A stretch of DNA of 64,000 bases. Origin: Bacteroidaceae bacterium (GTDB taxonomy: Bacteria; Bacteroidota; Bacteroidia; Bacteroidales; Bacteroidaceae). Location of the stretch: assembly GCA_017617315.1 (NCBI GenBank), contig JAFZWM010000044.1, positions 1-64,000 on the forward strand. The letters are read 5' to 3'. A program made the position numbers and the translations under genes. Below, in pieces: positions 52,809-62,247 of this stretch; position 1 is the first letter of the stretch, and every line of letters begins with the position of its first letter. Below the pieces are notes generated by a model, which saw only the letters and a program-made list of their open reading frames with translations, was not told the DNA's origin and ran no database searches.

Positions 52809-53543
52809 TTATTTAACCATTACTTTCTTGCCCTTGATGATGTACATGCCATTCTTTGCGTTCTGTACGCGCTGGCCGCTCAGGTTGTAGATTGCTCCGT
52901 CTTCCTGTTTGTCGGCTGCAACACCTTTGACGTTTGTTGTAGACTCTTCGGTTACGATGGTAATCTTGGTGATAACCATGTTCTTGAGAACCTTGAAACC
53001 GAAATATCCCGGAGTTGAAGTGATGGTGATTGTTTCGCCCGAAGCAATCTCGGTTACGCCAGAAACTGCATCAACCTCGCCAATCTTAGCAACAGTATTG
53101 TGCTTCTCTTCGGCTTCGTCTGCACTTACGGCTGCAGCCCATATCATCTTATTAGACTCATCGGCTGCAGTGTATTCGATTGTAACAGTACTTCCGGCAA
53201 CCACTCCGTCGATTACCATTTCTTTGTTTGATGGACATTTCAGACCACCATCCCCCATGTTGCCGTTGATACGGTCGCTACGTCTCCAAACATGGCATAC
53301 TTGAGGCAGAACGCTGCCTTCAGCCCATGTGTAGCCTTTGAAATCCTGACGCTTGTTGTCTGTCTTGTCGGCTGCTTCCCAAATGTAGAATACAGCTCCA
53401 TTGGCTGTGCTACCGTTAAGGTTCGCTGGATTCTCGCCAGCTGCGGCAGCAGCCGCAAAGTCGTAAACAAAAGTTACTTTTTCTTGCGCAAAAGATGTCA
53501 AAGATGCAAAAGCAAGCATCAAAAGAGTAAATGTTTTTCTCAT
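52809..53543 (-). CDS. secreted protein with Por/T9SS-like C-terminal tail
   Basis: 244 residues; signal peptide ending TSFAQ. An Ala run (six Ala near residue 30) precedes a beta-rich region with a possible substrate-binding face (AVFYIWEAADKTD, CHVWRRSDRI, TVTIEYTAADES). The C-terminus reads IYNLSGQRVQNAKNGMYIIKGKKVMVK-like, here quoted as YNLSGQRV and GMYIIKGKK, a classic short sorting or anchoring tail. Function unknown; presumably exported and surface linked. Promoter at 53593, terminator at 52757. Confidence 0.75.
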   Translation of the reverse strand: MRKTFTLLMLAFASLTSFAQEKVTFVYDFAAAAAAGENPANLNGSTANGAVFYIWEAADKTDNKRQDFKGYTWAEGSVLPQVCHVWRRSDRINGNMGDGGLKCPSNKEMVIDGVVAGSTVTIEYTAADESNKMIWAAAVSADEAEEKHNTVAKIGEVDAVSGVTEIASGETITITSTPGYFGFKVLKNMVITKITIVTEESTTNVKGVAADKQEDGAIYNLSGQRVQNAKNGMYIIKGKKVMVK

Positions 53544-53592
53544 ACGTTTAAATTTTAATTTGTATTTTTTTGGTTATAGTTAAAAGTATACC

Positions 53593-53624
53593 CAAAAGTA
53601 TAACATTAAATTAAAGTCGGCAAT
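53593..53624 (-). promoter_or_regulatory. promoter of the 53543 gene
   Basis: Minus strand ATTG (53624-53621), 20 bp, TACTTTTG (53600-53593); about 50 bases before the start codon. Confidence 0.6.
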
Positions 53625-53726
53625 TTTTAAGGCGTTTTTTTGAGGTCTGAAGACAAAATTTGTGCGTTTTTCCTATTCTTCGGCGTTTTTCAGGCTCGAT
53701 TTTACTGTTCGCCCGGCTGCTTTTTG

Positions 53727-53764
53727 GATGATGCAAGCCGCGTTTTTTGCCGACTTGCATCATC
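53727..53764 (-). terminator. hairpin after the 53770 gene
   Basis: Perfect 11-bp stem GATGATGCAAG / CTTGCATCATC with a 16-base loop, five bases beyond the stop of the membrane-protein gene. Confidence 0.75.
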
Positions 53765-53769
53765 TGCTG

Positions 53770-54420
53770 CTATTTTTTTATGAACAAGCGTTTTCCGATA
53801 AGCGTGAATAAAAGGGTAAGCAGAAGGATGTTGAAGATGAGGGCTCCGATGGCAAACGGCTTTCTGCTATTTTTATAGAAGTCGTCGCAAGTCTGTACTC
53901 TTTCCTTGTCTATGCCGTGCTCCTTGGTGTACTTGTTCCATAGTGCGCTTGTTGTAGGTGCTGAATACAGATGGTTCCAGACTTTTTTGTCCGTATCAAC
54001 CTCGTATAGCCTGTATGTTGAGGCATCTTCGAATTTGTCGCCCGAAGAAACGACAATCTTGTTGTCATAAACGAGAATCTCTTTTGCGTGGTCGCCTCCA
54101 TCTACATTCTTGCCTACAAAAGTCCAGTCGGGAACATCTGTCCAATTCAGATAATAGTCGTCGTTTACATAGACTTTGGCATAGTCGCCCATTCCTGTGT
54201 CGGTATTTGTTATTGTGGCATATAGGAAGGCTTCGAAAATGATTAGGACGAAGAATGACATAATGCAAAATGGCGGAGATATTGCCCATGCCCAGTATCT
54301 TACTCTTTTCTTGGTAACAGCCTTGAAGATGATTGCAGATATAATTCCGCCAACGACGGCAAGGCCAGAAAGGAATAGCGCGACTATAAACCAGAAAATC
54401 AGTCCGAATATCAGTTCCAT
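53770..54420 (-). CDS. membrane protein of unknown family
   Basis: 216 residues. Two N-terminal helices (about 3-33 and 45-70), a periplasmic part with NDDYYLNWTDVPDW and GDKFEDASTYRLYEVDTD, and a C-terminal helix (about 188-211) before a basic end (GKRLFIKK). No recognised domain. Thirty bases downstream of the amidase/golvesin-like gene on the same strand, probably co-transcribed. Confidence 0.7.
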   Translation of the reverse strand: MELIFGLIFWFIVALFLSGLAVVGGIISAIIFKAVTKKRVRYWAWAISPPFCIMSFFVLIIFEAFLYATITNTDTGMGDYAKVYVNDDYYLNWTDVPDWTFVGKNVDGGDHAKEILVYDNKIVVSSGDKFEDASTYRLYEVDTDKKVWNHLYSAPTTSALWNKYTKEHGIDKERVQTCDDFYKNSRKPFAIGALIFNILLLTLLFTLIGKRLFIKK

Positions 54421-54450
54421 GGTAGAAGGTGTTTTGTGGATGATTAAAGA

Positions 54451-57411
54451 TTATTTTGCAAGAAATTTGATGTATTGTTCCATTGTCTTGTTTCGGCATT
54501 TCTCGTCGGTTATGCACTCGAGTGGTACTGACGAGCAGATGACGCGGTATTTTCCCCTTCCGTAGGCTATGGTTGCGCAGATGTCCTGCCCGTCGAAGTC
54601 GGCGAGTGGGAGAGAGCCGTTCACGCCTATAAGCCCCGTAGGATGCTGCACGGCATAGCAGTTGTTGTTGGCCGTGGTGTAGATTTCGTAGCTGCTCTTG
54701 TCCGACTTGACGAGTATGGGCAGACTGTCTGAAGTACACTCGCCGCCGCAATATTTCAGCCATCTTGATGCAAAGATACTGTCGGCCTCGCTCTTTAGTC
54801 CGCTGGCTATGTATGCGCCCGTAAGCAGCACCTTACCGCCTTTGTTAAGATAGCCCTTCAGTTGCGATTTCACGCCCTCGGAGAAGAGCGGCCTGCTGGT
54901 GAGCGACCAGTCCTCCTTCTGCAATCCGCCAATTATGTCGATGATGCCGTATGCCGCCGTGCTGCCCATCTCCTCGAATGCCTCCTTGCTGCACGATACG
55001 AACGACCAGTTGCGCATCTCGGCAATGGCCTTGCCGTGCGTGTGCGGATAGTCGAACGTGTTGCCCATCACAACCTTTCCGTTCATCTCGCGGTTGCTGA
55101 ATCCCAGTCCGTCCTCAGTCTCCTTGCCTATGGTAGCCTTTGTGAAGCAAGTCTGCTCTCCGCTGAAGCCCGGAAACTTCTTGTAAGGCACGCCGTATTC
55201 AGCCTTTATGTCGAATCCCTGAAGCGAGTCGTTGTTAATCTCCGCCGGGCCGCACAGACGCGTGAAGGCGTTGACAATCAGAATTGTATTCTTCTTTTTG
55301 CTGCCCAGAGCCTTGCTCGATATGTATGCCGAAAGAGTCTCGCTGTCAAGACTCTCGCCGCCGTCGTTTATTGCTGTAACCTTGAAGTCGTACATCACGT
55401 CGGTATCGAGCAGGACGGTAATGCTCGTCTTTCCGTTTGAGATGAGCATGCCGTTGTCGAAGTCGGCATCGCCCTTGCGTGTGTACAGAATGTAGGCCGT
55501 TGGGGCTGCCGATGGCGACAGCTTGTCGGCGGTAGGCTTCCAGCTTAGAGTTACCGCCGCCTCCTGACGGTTGGGCTGCGATATGGCAAAAGCGTGTACC
55601 GGAAGAGGCTGCACCACCTCGCTTGTGCCGTGCATCAGGTTTATGTATTTGAGCACGCCCTTGTATATGCCGCGCGCCAGAAGAAACTTGAAATAAGGGT
55701 CCTGGCCGTAGTGAAGGTCGGAGAAATTCTGGTGCGAGAGCGTCTCGATGATGAACGACGGAAACTCCGGGTTGCGCGTCTCGCTATAGTTGTCGTTGAG
55801 CAGACGCCTTCTCGGCCATTCGGGCACGGCCGTCCTAAGCTCCTTCTGCACCTCCTGAAGGGCGAGCTCGGTCATGTTGCGCGATGTGTATCTCGACACA
55901 CCCGTATTGAACACGTCGATGCCCTCGTTCTGGAGAGTATAGATGCCAAGCGTACCGATTAGCTGGTCGTCCTTTCTGAATCCGGCATCGCTATGTACGG
56001 CGAGCGACAGTTCGAACGGCACTTTCTGCCCCTCCAGTCCCGGATTGTAGACAGAGCCGCCCGACAGATAGTTGATGGCATACGGGCGCGCGTTGATATC
56101 GTCGGGATAGTCGTTTGTGCCTTCTCTCGACGAGTACACCTCGTATGGCATTCCTGCCCATTGCATGGAGTATCGTGCGCCTTCGAGGTATCGTGGCATA
56201 CCGCTTGTGGTAGGCGTCTCGCCGTCAAGACCGCGCGCTATGTTGCCCATTCCGCCTCCGAAGCGGACGGCATCGGCCGAGACGAATCCCTTTGTGCTGC
56301 TGTAGTTTGACAGAACGACCTTGTTGTCGTCGCCGTTACCCTTGCCAAAGGCGTATGTGCCCAGATATACCCATGTGCCGCCGCCCATCTGCTGGTTTAC
56401 CTTTACAACCGTCTTTATTCCCCTGTGGATGATGATGTACTGGGCATCGTTTACCGCCCATTTTACAGGCTGGTATGATACATATACGGCATAGCTGCCC
56501 TCCGCGTCAAAGTCGGGAATCCATTCGGCCGAAGCCGTCTCGCCCTTGGTTGATGTGGCAATCATCCGGGCTGTTCCGTCGCAGAAAGGATTGTCGCCCT
56601 CGAGATAAGTATCCTTTATGTGTGCGAATCCTGGAGTTGGCGTCTTGCCCCATCCCTTGCCGTATTCCTTGTACGAGCCTTTGGAGTTATGGTCGTTGTC
56701 TACGATGGCTTCCTGCTCCTGCCAGTCGCGCTCGCGTGTAGAGTAGACTACCGCTCCCGAGCGTTCGAGCATAGGGATAAGGAACGGCACGACGATGGTC
56801 TGCGTGAACAAGTCCTCGCTTGTGGCGAAGATTGACGGACGCTGCCAGTTCCAGCAGTTGAGAGCCTGCTTGAAGTATCGGCCGTGGCTTGCCCACAGGG
56901 CTATGTGCCTTCCGTCGAGCCCCTTGCTTGCGCGGTAGGGCACGGAGATGTTCCTTACCCAGGGCTTTCCCTTGTAGTCGATGTCGTGCCACAGACGGTT
57001 TTGCATTATGGTGTTGCGCATATCGTCGGACTGCTGCTTCTCGATGGGCAGTCCGTCGGCGTAGATTGTTATCTTGTAGTTTGAAAAACGTTTAGGCAGT
57101 AATGCCTTGACATCGCTGTAAAGACCGTTTATCACCTGCTTGGTAAACGGCTGCGTGCTGAATGTGTTGTTGCCGTATATGTTTATGTGCTGCGCTATTG
57201 TATCTACCTCTACGTTTCTTATGCCGCTACTGTTTATGTTGGCCAGCTTGCTGCGGTAGCTTTCGAAATAGGGTACAATCTTGTTTCTCACCTGTTTCTC
57301 GGCCGTGCCGTATGGTGGTATCTGTGCATACACAACGAAGACTGACAGAAAGAATCCTGTCAGTCCGCATGCTAATTTCTTTTTGATTTGTAAACTATCA
57401 GTCAATTTCAC
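54451..57411 (-). CDS. amidase-like protein with golvesin C-terminal-like and FN3 domains
   Basis: 986 residues; signal peptide ending VYAQ. Elements of a split N-acetylmuramoyl-L-alanine amidase (Amidase_3) fold can be seen: HIALWASHGRYF (His176), SGAVVYSTRERD, LSLAVHSDAGFR and FIIETLSHQNF. Between them (about 270-400) lies a golvesin-type beta domain (GSYAVYVSYQP, TWVYLGTYAFGKG, FVSADAVRFGGG). A fibronectin type III module follows (about 640-740), then a C-terminal Rossmann/GATase-like region. Bacteroidetes homologues are often mislabelled xanthan lyase. Likely periplasmic or outer-membrane cell-wall enzyme; activity is inferred. Its start overlaps the acyltransferase gene by 14 bases. Confidence 0.75.
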   Translation of the reverse strand: MKLTDSLQIKKKLACGLTGFFLSVFVVYAQIPPYGTAEKQVRNKIVPYFESYRSKLANINSSGIRNVEVDTIAQHINIYGNNTFSTQPFTKQVINGLYSDVKALLPKRFSNYKITIYADGLPIEKQQSDDMRNTIMQNRLWHDIDYKGKPWVRNISVPYRASKGLDGRHIALWASHGRYFKQALNCWNWQRPSIFATSEDLFTQTIVVPFLIPMLERSGAVVYSTRERDWQEQEAIVDNDHNSKGSYKEYGKGWGKTPTPGFAHIKDTYLEGDNPFCDGTARMIATSTKGETASAEWIPDFDAEGSYAVYVSYQPVKWAVNDAQYIIIHRGIKTVVKVNQQMGGGTWVYLGTYAFGKGNGDDNKVVLSNYSSTKGFVSADAVRFGGGMGNIARGLDGETPTTSGMPRYLEGARYSMQWAGMPYEVYSSREGTNDYPDDINARPYAINYLSGGSVYNPGLEGQKVPFELSLAVHSDAGFRKDDQLIGTLGIYTLQNEGIDVFNTGVSRYTSRNMTELALQEVQKELRTAVPEWPRRRLLNDNYSETRNPEFPSFIIETLSHQNFSDLHYGQDPYFKFLLARGIYKGVLKYINLMHGTSEVVQPLPVHAFAISQPNRQEAAVTLSWKPTADKLSPSAAPTAYILYTRKGDADFDNGMLISNGKTSITVLLDTDVMYDFKVTAINDGGESLDSETLSAYISSKALGSKKKNTILIVNAFTRLCGPAEINNDSLQGFDIKAEYGVPYKKFPGFSGEQTCFTKATIGKETEDGLGFSNREMNGKVVMGNTFDYPHTHGKAIAEMRNWSFVSCSKEAFEEMGSTAAYGIIDIIGGLQKEDWSLTSRPLFSEGVKSQLKGYLNKGGKVLLTGAYIASGLKSEADSIFASRWLKYCGGECTSDSLPILVKSDKSSYEIYTTANNNCYAVQHPTGLIGVNGSLPLADFDGQDICATIAYGRGKYRVICSSVPLECITDEKCRNKTMEQYIKFLAK

Positions 57412-57955
57412 CTACCGTAAAGTTTTCTGGATGCTTGCCCTTGAAATCCTTGAAGTATCGTTTAATTTCCTTCATGTCGGCATCAATGTCGCCAGACGGT
57501 GTTATCTCCTTTTCAATCCTTATTTCCTTCTTTGCATAGTCTATTCCGGCCAGCACAATTGGAATGCCAGCCTTCAGGGCTATGTAGTAGAAGCCCTTTT
57601 TCCAGTCGGGATTGGCTTTGCGCGTTCCCTCTGGAGTGATTGCAAGATGGAACTTGTCGAGCTGCTTTGCTGTCTCGGCGAGCCTGTCGGTCATCGATGT
57701 CTTTTTGTCCCTGAAAACAGGAATGCCTCCCCACGAGCGGAAGAGCGGTCCTAACGGCCAGAAGAACCATTCCTTCTTCATCAGGAAGTTTGATTCCCGG
57801 CCTACCGCCCAGTAGAAGAATTTGCCGAGGAACAAGTCCCAGTTGGTGGTGTGCGGCGCTATGCACATAATGTACTTGTCGTAGTCGGGCACCGTAACCA
57901 CATATTTCCATCCTAATACCTTGAAGAGTATAAATCTGCTGAGCTTTTTCTTCAT
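57398..57955 (-). CDS. 1-acyl-glycerol-3-phosphate acyltransferase-like (PlsC family)
   Basis: 185 residues. The HX4D motif APHTTNWDL (His, Asp), the GGIPVFRDK segment and ITPEGTRK are the PlsC-type acyltransferase blocks. Shorter than classical PlsC, as in many Bacteroidetes paralogues. Probably acylates lysophosphatidate or another lipid at the membrane. Sits between a small conserved gene and the amidase gene in a minus-strand unit. Confidence 0.85.
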   Translation of the reverse strand: MKKKLSRFILFKVLGWKYVVTVPDYDKYIMCIAPHTTNWDLFLGKFFYWAVGRESNFLMKKEWFFWPLGPLFRSWGGIPVFRDKKTSMTDRLAETAKQLDKFHLAITPEGTRKANPDWKKGFYYIALKAGIPIVLAGIDYAKKEIRIEKEITPSGDIDADMKEIKRYFKDFKGKHPENFTVGEID

Positions 57956-57965
57956 TCCTTTACCT

Positions 57966-58238
57966 TTAATTAAGAGTGTTTAGCTGGTCGATGATTTCAG
58001 CAACCTCGGCGTTGAAGTCAGCCCTGAACTTCTTGTAGAATCCCTTTACGTTTCCCGGCTGTGTGTGGCTGATGCGGCTAAGGAACTCGTTCTGTGCCCT
58101 TGCAATTCTGCCGAAAACCTCGTTGAGCTGTACCTTGTCTACCTGTGGGTTGTAATACTGGATAAAGTAAATTTCTGCCAATAACTCGCTTGTAATGTAG
58201 TTCACAAACTTCTTCAGATTTCTTCTATTCTTTGCCAT
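57966..58238 (-). CDS. conserved 90-residue protein
   Basis: Helical basic protein (KNRRNLKKFVNYITSELLAE, VFGRIARAQNEFLSRI, KFRADFNAEVAEIIDQL). I recall such short proteins upstream of acyltransferases in Bacteroidetes but cannot name the family. First gene of the 58238-54451 unit, 10 bases before the acyltransferase. Confidence 0.65.
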   Translation of the reverse strand: MAKNRRNLKKFVNYITSELLAEIYFIQYYNPQVDKVQLNEVFGRIARAQNEFLSRISHTQPGNVKGFYKKFRADFNAEVAEIIDQLNTLN

Positions 58239-58428
58239 ATCAAAAAAAATGAAAGATTATTTAAAATTGAGGTAAAGATATGTAAAAAAAAGTGAAAAAC
58301 AAATCTAAATCAATTAATTTTTGAATATTTTGTTTTTTTGCCTTCCGGATATGCGAAGTTTCCCGTATTTGCAGTATCTTCGCGCAGCGAAAATTAAATT
58401 TAATTAAATAATAAAAATTGTCTAAACC

Positions 58429-60069
58429 ATGATCAAAAGTGCATTGCAAATTGCAAGGGCTGAATATCAGCCAAAGTTGCCTAAAGCGTTGTTGGGTGCA
58501 GTAAAGGCCTGCGAGGGCGCCCCAACACAGTCAGTTTCAGATCAGGAAGAGATTAAGAAACTCTTTCCTAATACCTACGGTATGCCTGTTGTTCGTTTCG
58601 AGGCAGGCGAGGCAGTCAAGGGCGAGCCAATCAACGTTGGCGTAATTCTTTCAGGTGGTCAGGCTCCGGGCGGACACAACGTAATCAGCGGTCTGTTCGA
58701 CGGTATCAAGTCTATCAACCCTGAGAGCCGTCTTTTCGGTTTCATCCTTGGTCCTGGCGGCTTCGTTGATCACAACTACATGGAGTTGACATCAGACATC
58801 ATCGACGAATACCGTAACACAGGAGGTTTCGACATCATCGGATCTGGCCGTACTAAGCTTGAGAAGGTAGAGCAGTTTGAGAAGGGCTTGGAGATCATCC
58901 GCGAACTTAACATTAAGGCTATCGTCATCATCGGTGGCGACGACTCTAACACTAACGCTTGCGTGCTTGCCGAGTACTACAAGGCTAAGAACTACGGCGT
59001 TCAGGTTATCGGTTGTCCAAAGACTATCGACGGCGACTTGAAGAACGAGCACATCGAGACTTCATTCGGTTTCGATACTGCTACAAAGACTTATTCAGAG
59101 GTTATCGGAAATATCCAGCGCGACTGTAACTCTGCCCGCAAGTACTGGCACTACATCAAGCTGATGGGACGCTCTGCATCTCACATCGCTCTTGAGTGTG
59201 CTCTCCAGTGCCAGCCAAACATCTGCCTCGTTTCAGAGGAGGTTGAGGCTAAGAACCAGAGCCTCGACGATATCGTTACATATATCGCAAACGTAGTTGC
59301 CGAGCGTGCTAAGAACGGCAAGAACTACGGTACTGTTCTTGTTCCAGAGGGCTTGATTGAGTTTGTTCCTGCAATGAAGAAGCTTATTGCCGAGTTGAAC
59401 GACCTTCTTTCTGCAAACGCTCAGGAGTTCGCAATGATTAAGAAGTCGGCACAGCTTGAGTATGTAACTGGCAAGCTGAGCAAGGAGAATGCTGAAATCT
59501 TCTCTTCACTTCCAGAGAGAGTTGCAAAGCAGCTTTGCGCAGACCGCGACCCACACGGAAACGTACAGGTTTCGCTTATCGATACAGAGCAGCTTCTTGC
59601 CGAGATGGTAGGCGTTAAGCTTGCCAAGATGAAGGAAGAGGGCAAGTATGTTGGCAAGTACAACACTCAGCACCACTTCTTCGGATATGAGGGACGTTGT
59701 GCTACTCCATCAAACTTCGATGCTGACTACTGCTACTCACTTGGTTTCTCAGCATCACGCCTTATCCAGGCTGGCAAGACTGGCTACATGTCGGTTATCA
59801 AGAACACAACAAAGCCTGCTGCCGAGTGGATTGCAGGTGGTGTGCCTATCACTATGATGATGAACATGGAGAAGCGTAACGGCGAGATGAAGCCAGTTAT
59901 CCAGAAGGCTCTTGTTAAGCTCGACGGCGCTCCATTCAAGGAGTTCGCAAAGAACAGAGACAACTGGGCTCTTAACGACTGCTTCGTATTCCCTGGCCCA
60001 ATCCAGTACTTCGGTCCTACTGAAGTTTGCGACCAGCCAACTATGACTTTGAAGCTGGAGCAGAAGTGA
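58429..60069 (+). CDS. pfp: PPi-dependent 6-phosphofructokinase
   Basis: 546 residues, the long PFP type. [11 protein letters not shown] binds the sugar/phosphoryl donor; GGDDSNTNA carries the Asp typical of pyrophosphate specificity; PKTIDGDL holds the catalytic TxDx[16 protein letters not shown] follows. Converts fructose-6-phosphate and PPi to fructose-1,6-bisphosphate and Pi, reversibly, in glycolysis. Monocistronic with a strong terminator. Confidence 0.96.
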   Translation: MIKSALQIARAEYQPKLPKALLGAVKACEGAPTQSVSDQEEIKKLFPNTYGMPVVRFEAGEAVKGEPINVGVILSGGQAPGGHNVISGLFDGIKSINPESRLFGFILGPGGFVDHNYMELTSDIIDEYRNTGGFDIIGSGRTKLEKVEQFEKGLEIIRELNIKAIVIIGGDDSNTNACVLAEYYKAKNYGVQVIGCPKTIDGDLKNEHIETSFGFDTATKTYSEVIGNIQRDCNSARKYWHYIKLMGRSASHIALECALQCQPNICLVSEEVEAKNQSLDDIVTYIANVVAERAKNGKNYGTVLVPEGLIEFVPAMKKLIAELNDLLSANAQEFAMIKKSAQLEYVTGKLSKENAEIFSSLPERVAKQLCADRDPHGNVQVSLIDTEQLLAEMVGVKLAKMKEEGKYVGKYNTQHHFFGYEGRCATPSNFDADYCYSLGFSASRLIQAGKTGYMSVIKNTTKPAAEWIAGGVPITMMMNMEKRNGEMKPVIQKALVKLDGAPFKEFAKNRDNWALNDCFVFPGPIQYFGPTEVCDQPTMTLKLEQK

Positions 60070-60098
60070 TAAACTTTTTTGTGAAATAAATATTGAAA

Positions 60099-60132
60099 GG
60101 GCGAGATATTATATGGTATCTTGCCCTTTTTT
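60099..60132 (+). terminator. terminator after pfp
   Basis: GGGCGAGATA / TATCTTGCCC, 10-bp stem with one G-U and an 8-base loop, then TTTTTT. Confidence 0.9.
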
Positions 60133-60184
60133 GTTAAGATTTTTTTTAACTTTGCACTCGTTTGTTTAGATAAACGTAAATTTT

Positions 60185-61141
60185 ATGGCAGAAACAAAGA
60201 AGACTACAACAAGTAAGAAGACTGGCGCATCGGCGTCGGCCAAGTCTACGTCTGCTTCTGCCCGAAAGAAAAAGACGACGGCAAAGAAGACCACAGGCAC
60301 GACAAGGAGAAAACGCAAGCCGAAGAGCAACAACATTCTCGACGAGTTCCTTTCGGTTGACAAGATAAGCAAGATGACGGGGAAGACTCTGAAGAAGATG
60401 CTTCCGTTGCTTCTTGGCATTGTGTTTTGTTGTATTCTGTCTGTTGGCGGAGCGATGTTCGTGTATGTAAAATATGTCAATCCATATGCCTTCAAGCTGC
60501 ATCCGGTAGAGCGACATCTTACGGGATATTCGGTCTACGGAATTGATGTGTCTCACTATCAGGGAAATATAAACTGGGATAGGCTGGCGGCTGCCAACAT
60601 CGACGGTCATGAGGTGAAATTCGTAATAGCCAAGGCTACCGAAGGGGCTGACCATAGCGACTCGCATTTCGAAAGAAACTTTACGCAGGCAAAGAAAAAC
60701 GGCTTTGTTCGCGGAGCATATCATTTCTTCACTCCCGGAACAGTTCCGTACTTTCAGATTCAGAATTTTATAAGAACGGTAGGAAACCTTGAGGAAGGCG
60801 ATTTGCCGCCTATTCTTGATGTCGAGAAAGCCGACGGAATATCGAAGGCACAGCTTCAGGAAGATGTGCTGAAGTGGCTCGTGGAGATTGAGCGCATATA
60901 CAAAGTACGTCCTATTCTATATACCTTTATAAACTTCAAACGGAAATATCTCGACCGCTCCGAGTTTGACGAATATCCGTTGTGGATAGCTAATTATTCT
61001 GACTCTCTTTCGTATGATGGCGACTGGGAGTTCTGGCAGTACAGTCAGGACGGAAAGGTTGATGGCATAAGCGACTATGTTGACTTAGACGTATACCATA
61101 CAACCCTCGAAAGTTTCGAATCCTTGCTAATTCATAAATAG
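60185..61141 (+). CDS. membrane-anchored GH25 lysozyme
   Basis: 318 residues. An N-terminal cytoplasmic tail of about 50 residues, very rich in Lys, Thr, Ser and Ala, is followed by one membrane helix (about 73-98, MLPLLLGIVFCCILSVGGAMFVYV) and a periplasmic GH25 domain: GIDVSHYQGN, VIAKATEG, FVRGAYHFF, PPILDVEKAD (catalytic Asp and Glu) and PLWIANYSD, ending WQYSQDGKVDGI. Cleaves peptidoglycan glycan strands; the anchored form suggests cell-wall remodelling rather than secretion. The cationic tail is unusual and might bind nucleic acid or lipid. A -7 element TAACTTTG lies at 60147-60154. Convergent with prmA (5-base gap). Confidence 0.88.
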   Translation: MAETKKTTTSKKTGASASAKSTSASARKKKTTAKKTTGTTRRKRKPKSNNILDEFLSVDKISKMTGKTLKKMLPLLLGIVFCCILSVGGAMFVYVKYVNPYAFKLHPVERHLTGYSVYGIDVSHYQGNINWDRLAAANIDGHEVKFVIAKATEGADHSDSHFERNFTQAKKNGFVRGAYHFFTPGTVPYFQIQNFIRTVGNLEEGDLPPILDVEKADGISKAQLQEDVLKWLVEIERIYKVRPILYTFINFKRKYLDRSEFDEYPLWIANYSDSLSYDGDWEFWQYSQDGKVDGISDYVDLDVYHTTLESFESLLIHK

Positions 61142-61146
61142 AAACC

Positions 61147-62004
61147 TTATTTCTGTCTCTCGAACGCCAGCATACACCAGTTGTTGCGCTCGTTTCTGCT
61201 TGTCTGCACAAATCCAAGCGATGCCGCCTTTTCTATTAGTACGGCTGCATCTTCGGTATAGAATCCGCTTATCAGAAGCGTTCCGCCGCTGGCAATACAT
61301 CTTGCGTATTTGTCCATGTCGTTAAGGAGAATGTTGCGGTTTATGTTTGCCATGAACAAGTCGGCTTTCTGCTCGTTTATCGGCAGGATTGAGGCATCGC
61401 CCAGAAAGACTTCAATGTTCTTGTCGAAGCCGTTGATGCTTATGTTCTCGCGACTGTTTTCAACGCTCCACTCGTCTATATCTACCGCCTGAACCTTATC
61501 TGCCCCTCTAAGACAAGCCATTATCGAGAGGATTGACGTTCCGCAGCCCATATCGAAGGCGTTTTTGTTTCTCATGTCGAGCGATGCTATGTATTCAACA
61601 AGCATCGAGGTAGTCTCGTGCGTTCCCGTTCCGAAGGCCATCTTAGGGTTGAGGCTGATGTTGTAGCAGAAGTTGTCGTCGTCTTCGATTTCCGAACTGT
61701 GGATGAGACATAGGTTCTCGCCAATCTCAACGCGGTTGAAGTTCTGCTTTTCCCATTCCTCGTTCCAGTCGCGATACTCGGCCTCCTCGCAAGTGAAGGT
61801 TATCGTTGTGCCGGGCAGCGGAATGTTTTCGATAATCTCGTTAAGGGCTTCCTCGTTCCAGAAATCCTGCTGAATGTAGCCCTTCAGACAGCCGTCCTCG
61901 TCGGTAAAACTCTCAAATCCAATCTCTCCGGCAAGCGACGGCAGAAGGTCGTGCGCCAGCTCGTTGTCCGGCTCTATGCTGAATGTAACTTCGAAGTATT
62001 TCAT
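61147..62004 (-). CDS. prmA: ribosomal protein L11 methyltransferase
   Basis: 285 residues. AdoMet motif AFDMGCGTSILSIMA and VQAVDIDEWSVENSREN match the PrmA Rossmann fold; LNPKMAFGTGTHETT is the PrmA signature, and FMANINRNILL is the NPPF-like catalytic loop. The N-terminal part (about 1-100) is the PrmA substrate-recognition domain. Methylates lysines of ribosomal protein L11. Confidence 0.93.
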   Translation of the reverse strand: MKYFEVTFSIEPDNELAHDLLPSLAGEIGFESFTDEDGCLKGYIQQDFWNEEALNEIIENIPLPGTTITFTCEEAEYRDWNEEWEKQNFNRVEIGENLCLIHSSEIEDDDNFCYNISLNPKMAFGTGTHETTSMLVEYIASLDMRNKNAFDMGCGTSILSIMACLRGADKVQAVDIDEWSVENSRENISINGFDKNIEVFLGDASILPINEQKADLFMANINRNILLNDMDKYARCIASGGTLLISGFYTEDAAVLIEKAASLGFVQTSRNERNNWCMLAFERQK

Positions 62005-62170
62005 TCCTGTAATTTTTTGTTTTTTGCAAAATTAGGCATTTTTGTCGAATTATGGGGCAGCATCGGCATGATTATCTTTTTAATTGGCGTTTGATTGCTG
62101 TCCGTATCGAAAAAAACTGCCGAACGGCCATTTCTTTCGCGTTTTCATTAGTGTATATCCGATTTTTATT

Positions 62171-62178
62171 TATTTTTG
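62171..62178 (+). promoter_or_regulatory. -7 element upstream of the EEP gene
   Basis: TATTTTTG fits TAnnTTTG, 70 bases before the start; no good -33 box is seen. Confidence 0.4.
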
Positions 62179-62247
62179 CGAATAGGACCGATATTTTTTT
62201 GATGATCTGATATTATAAAAAAGAAGAACTCTTCTTGAACTAAATTA

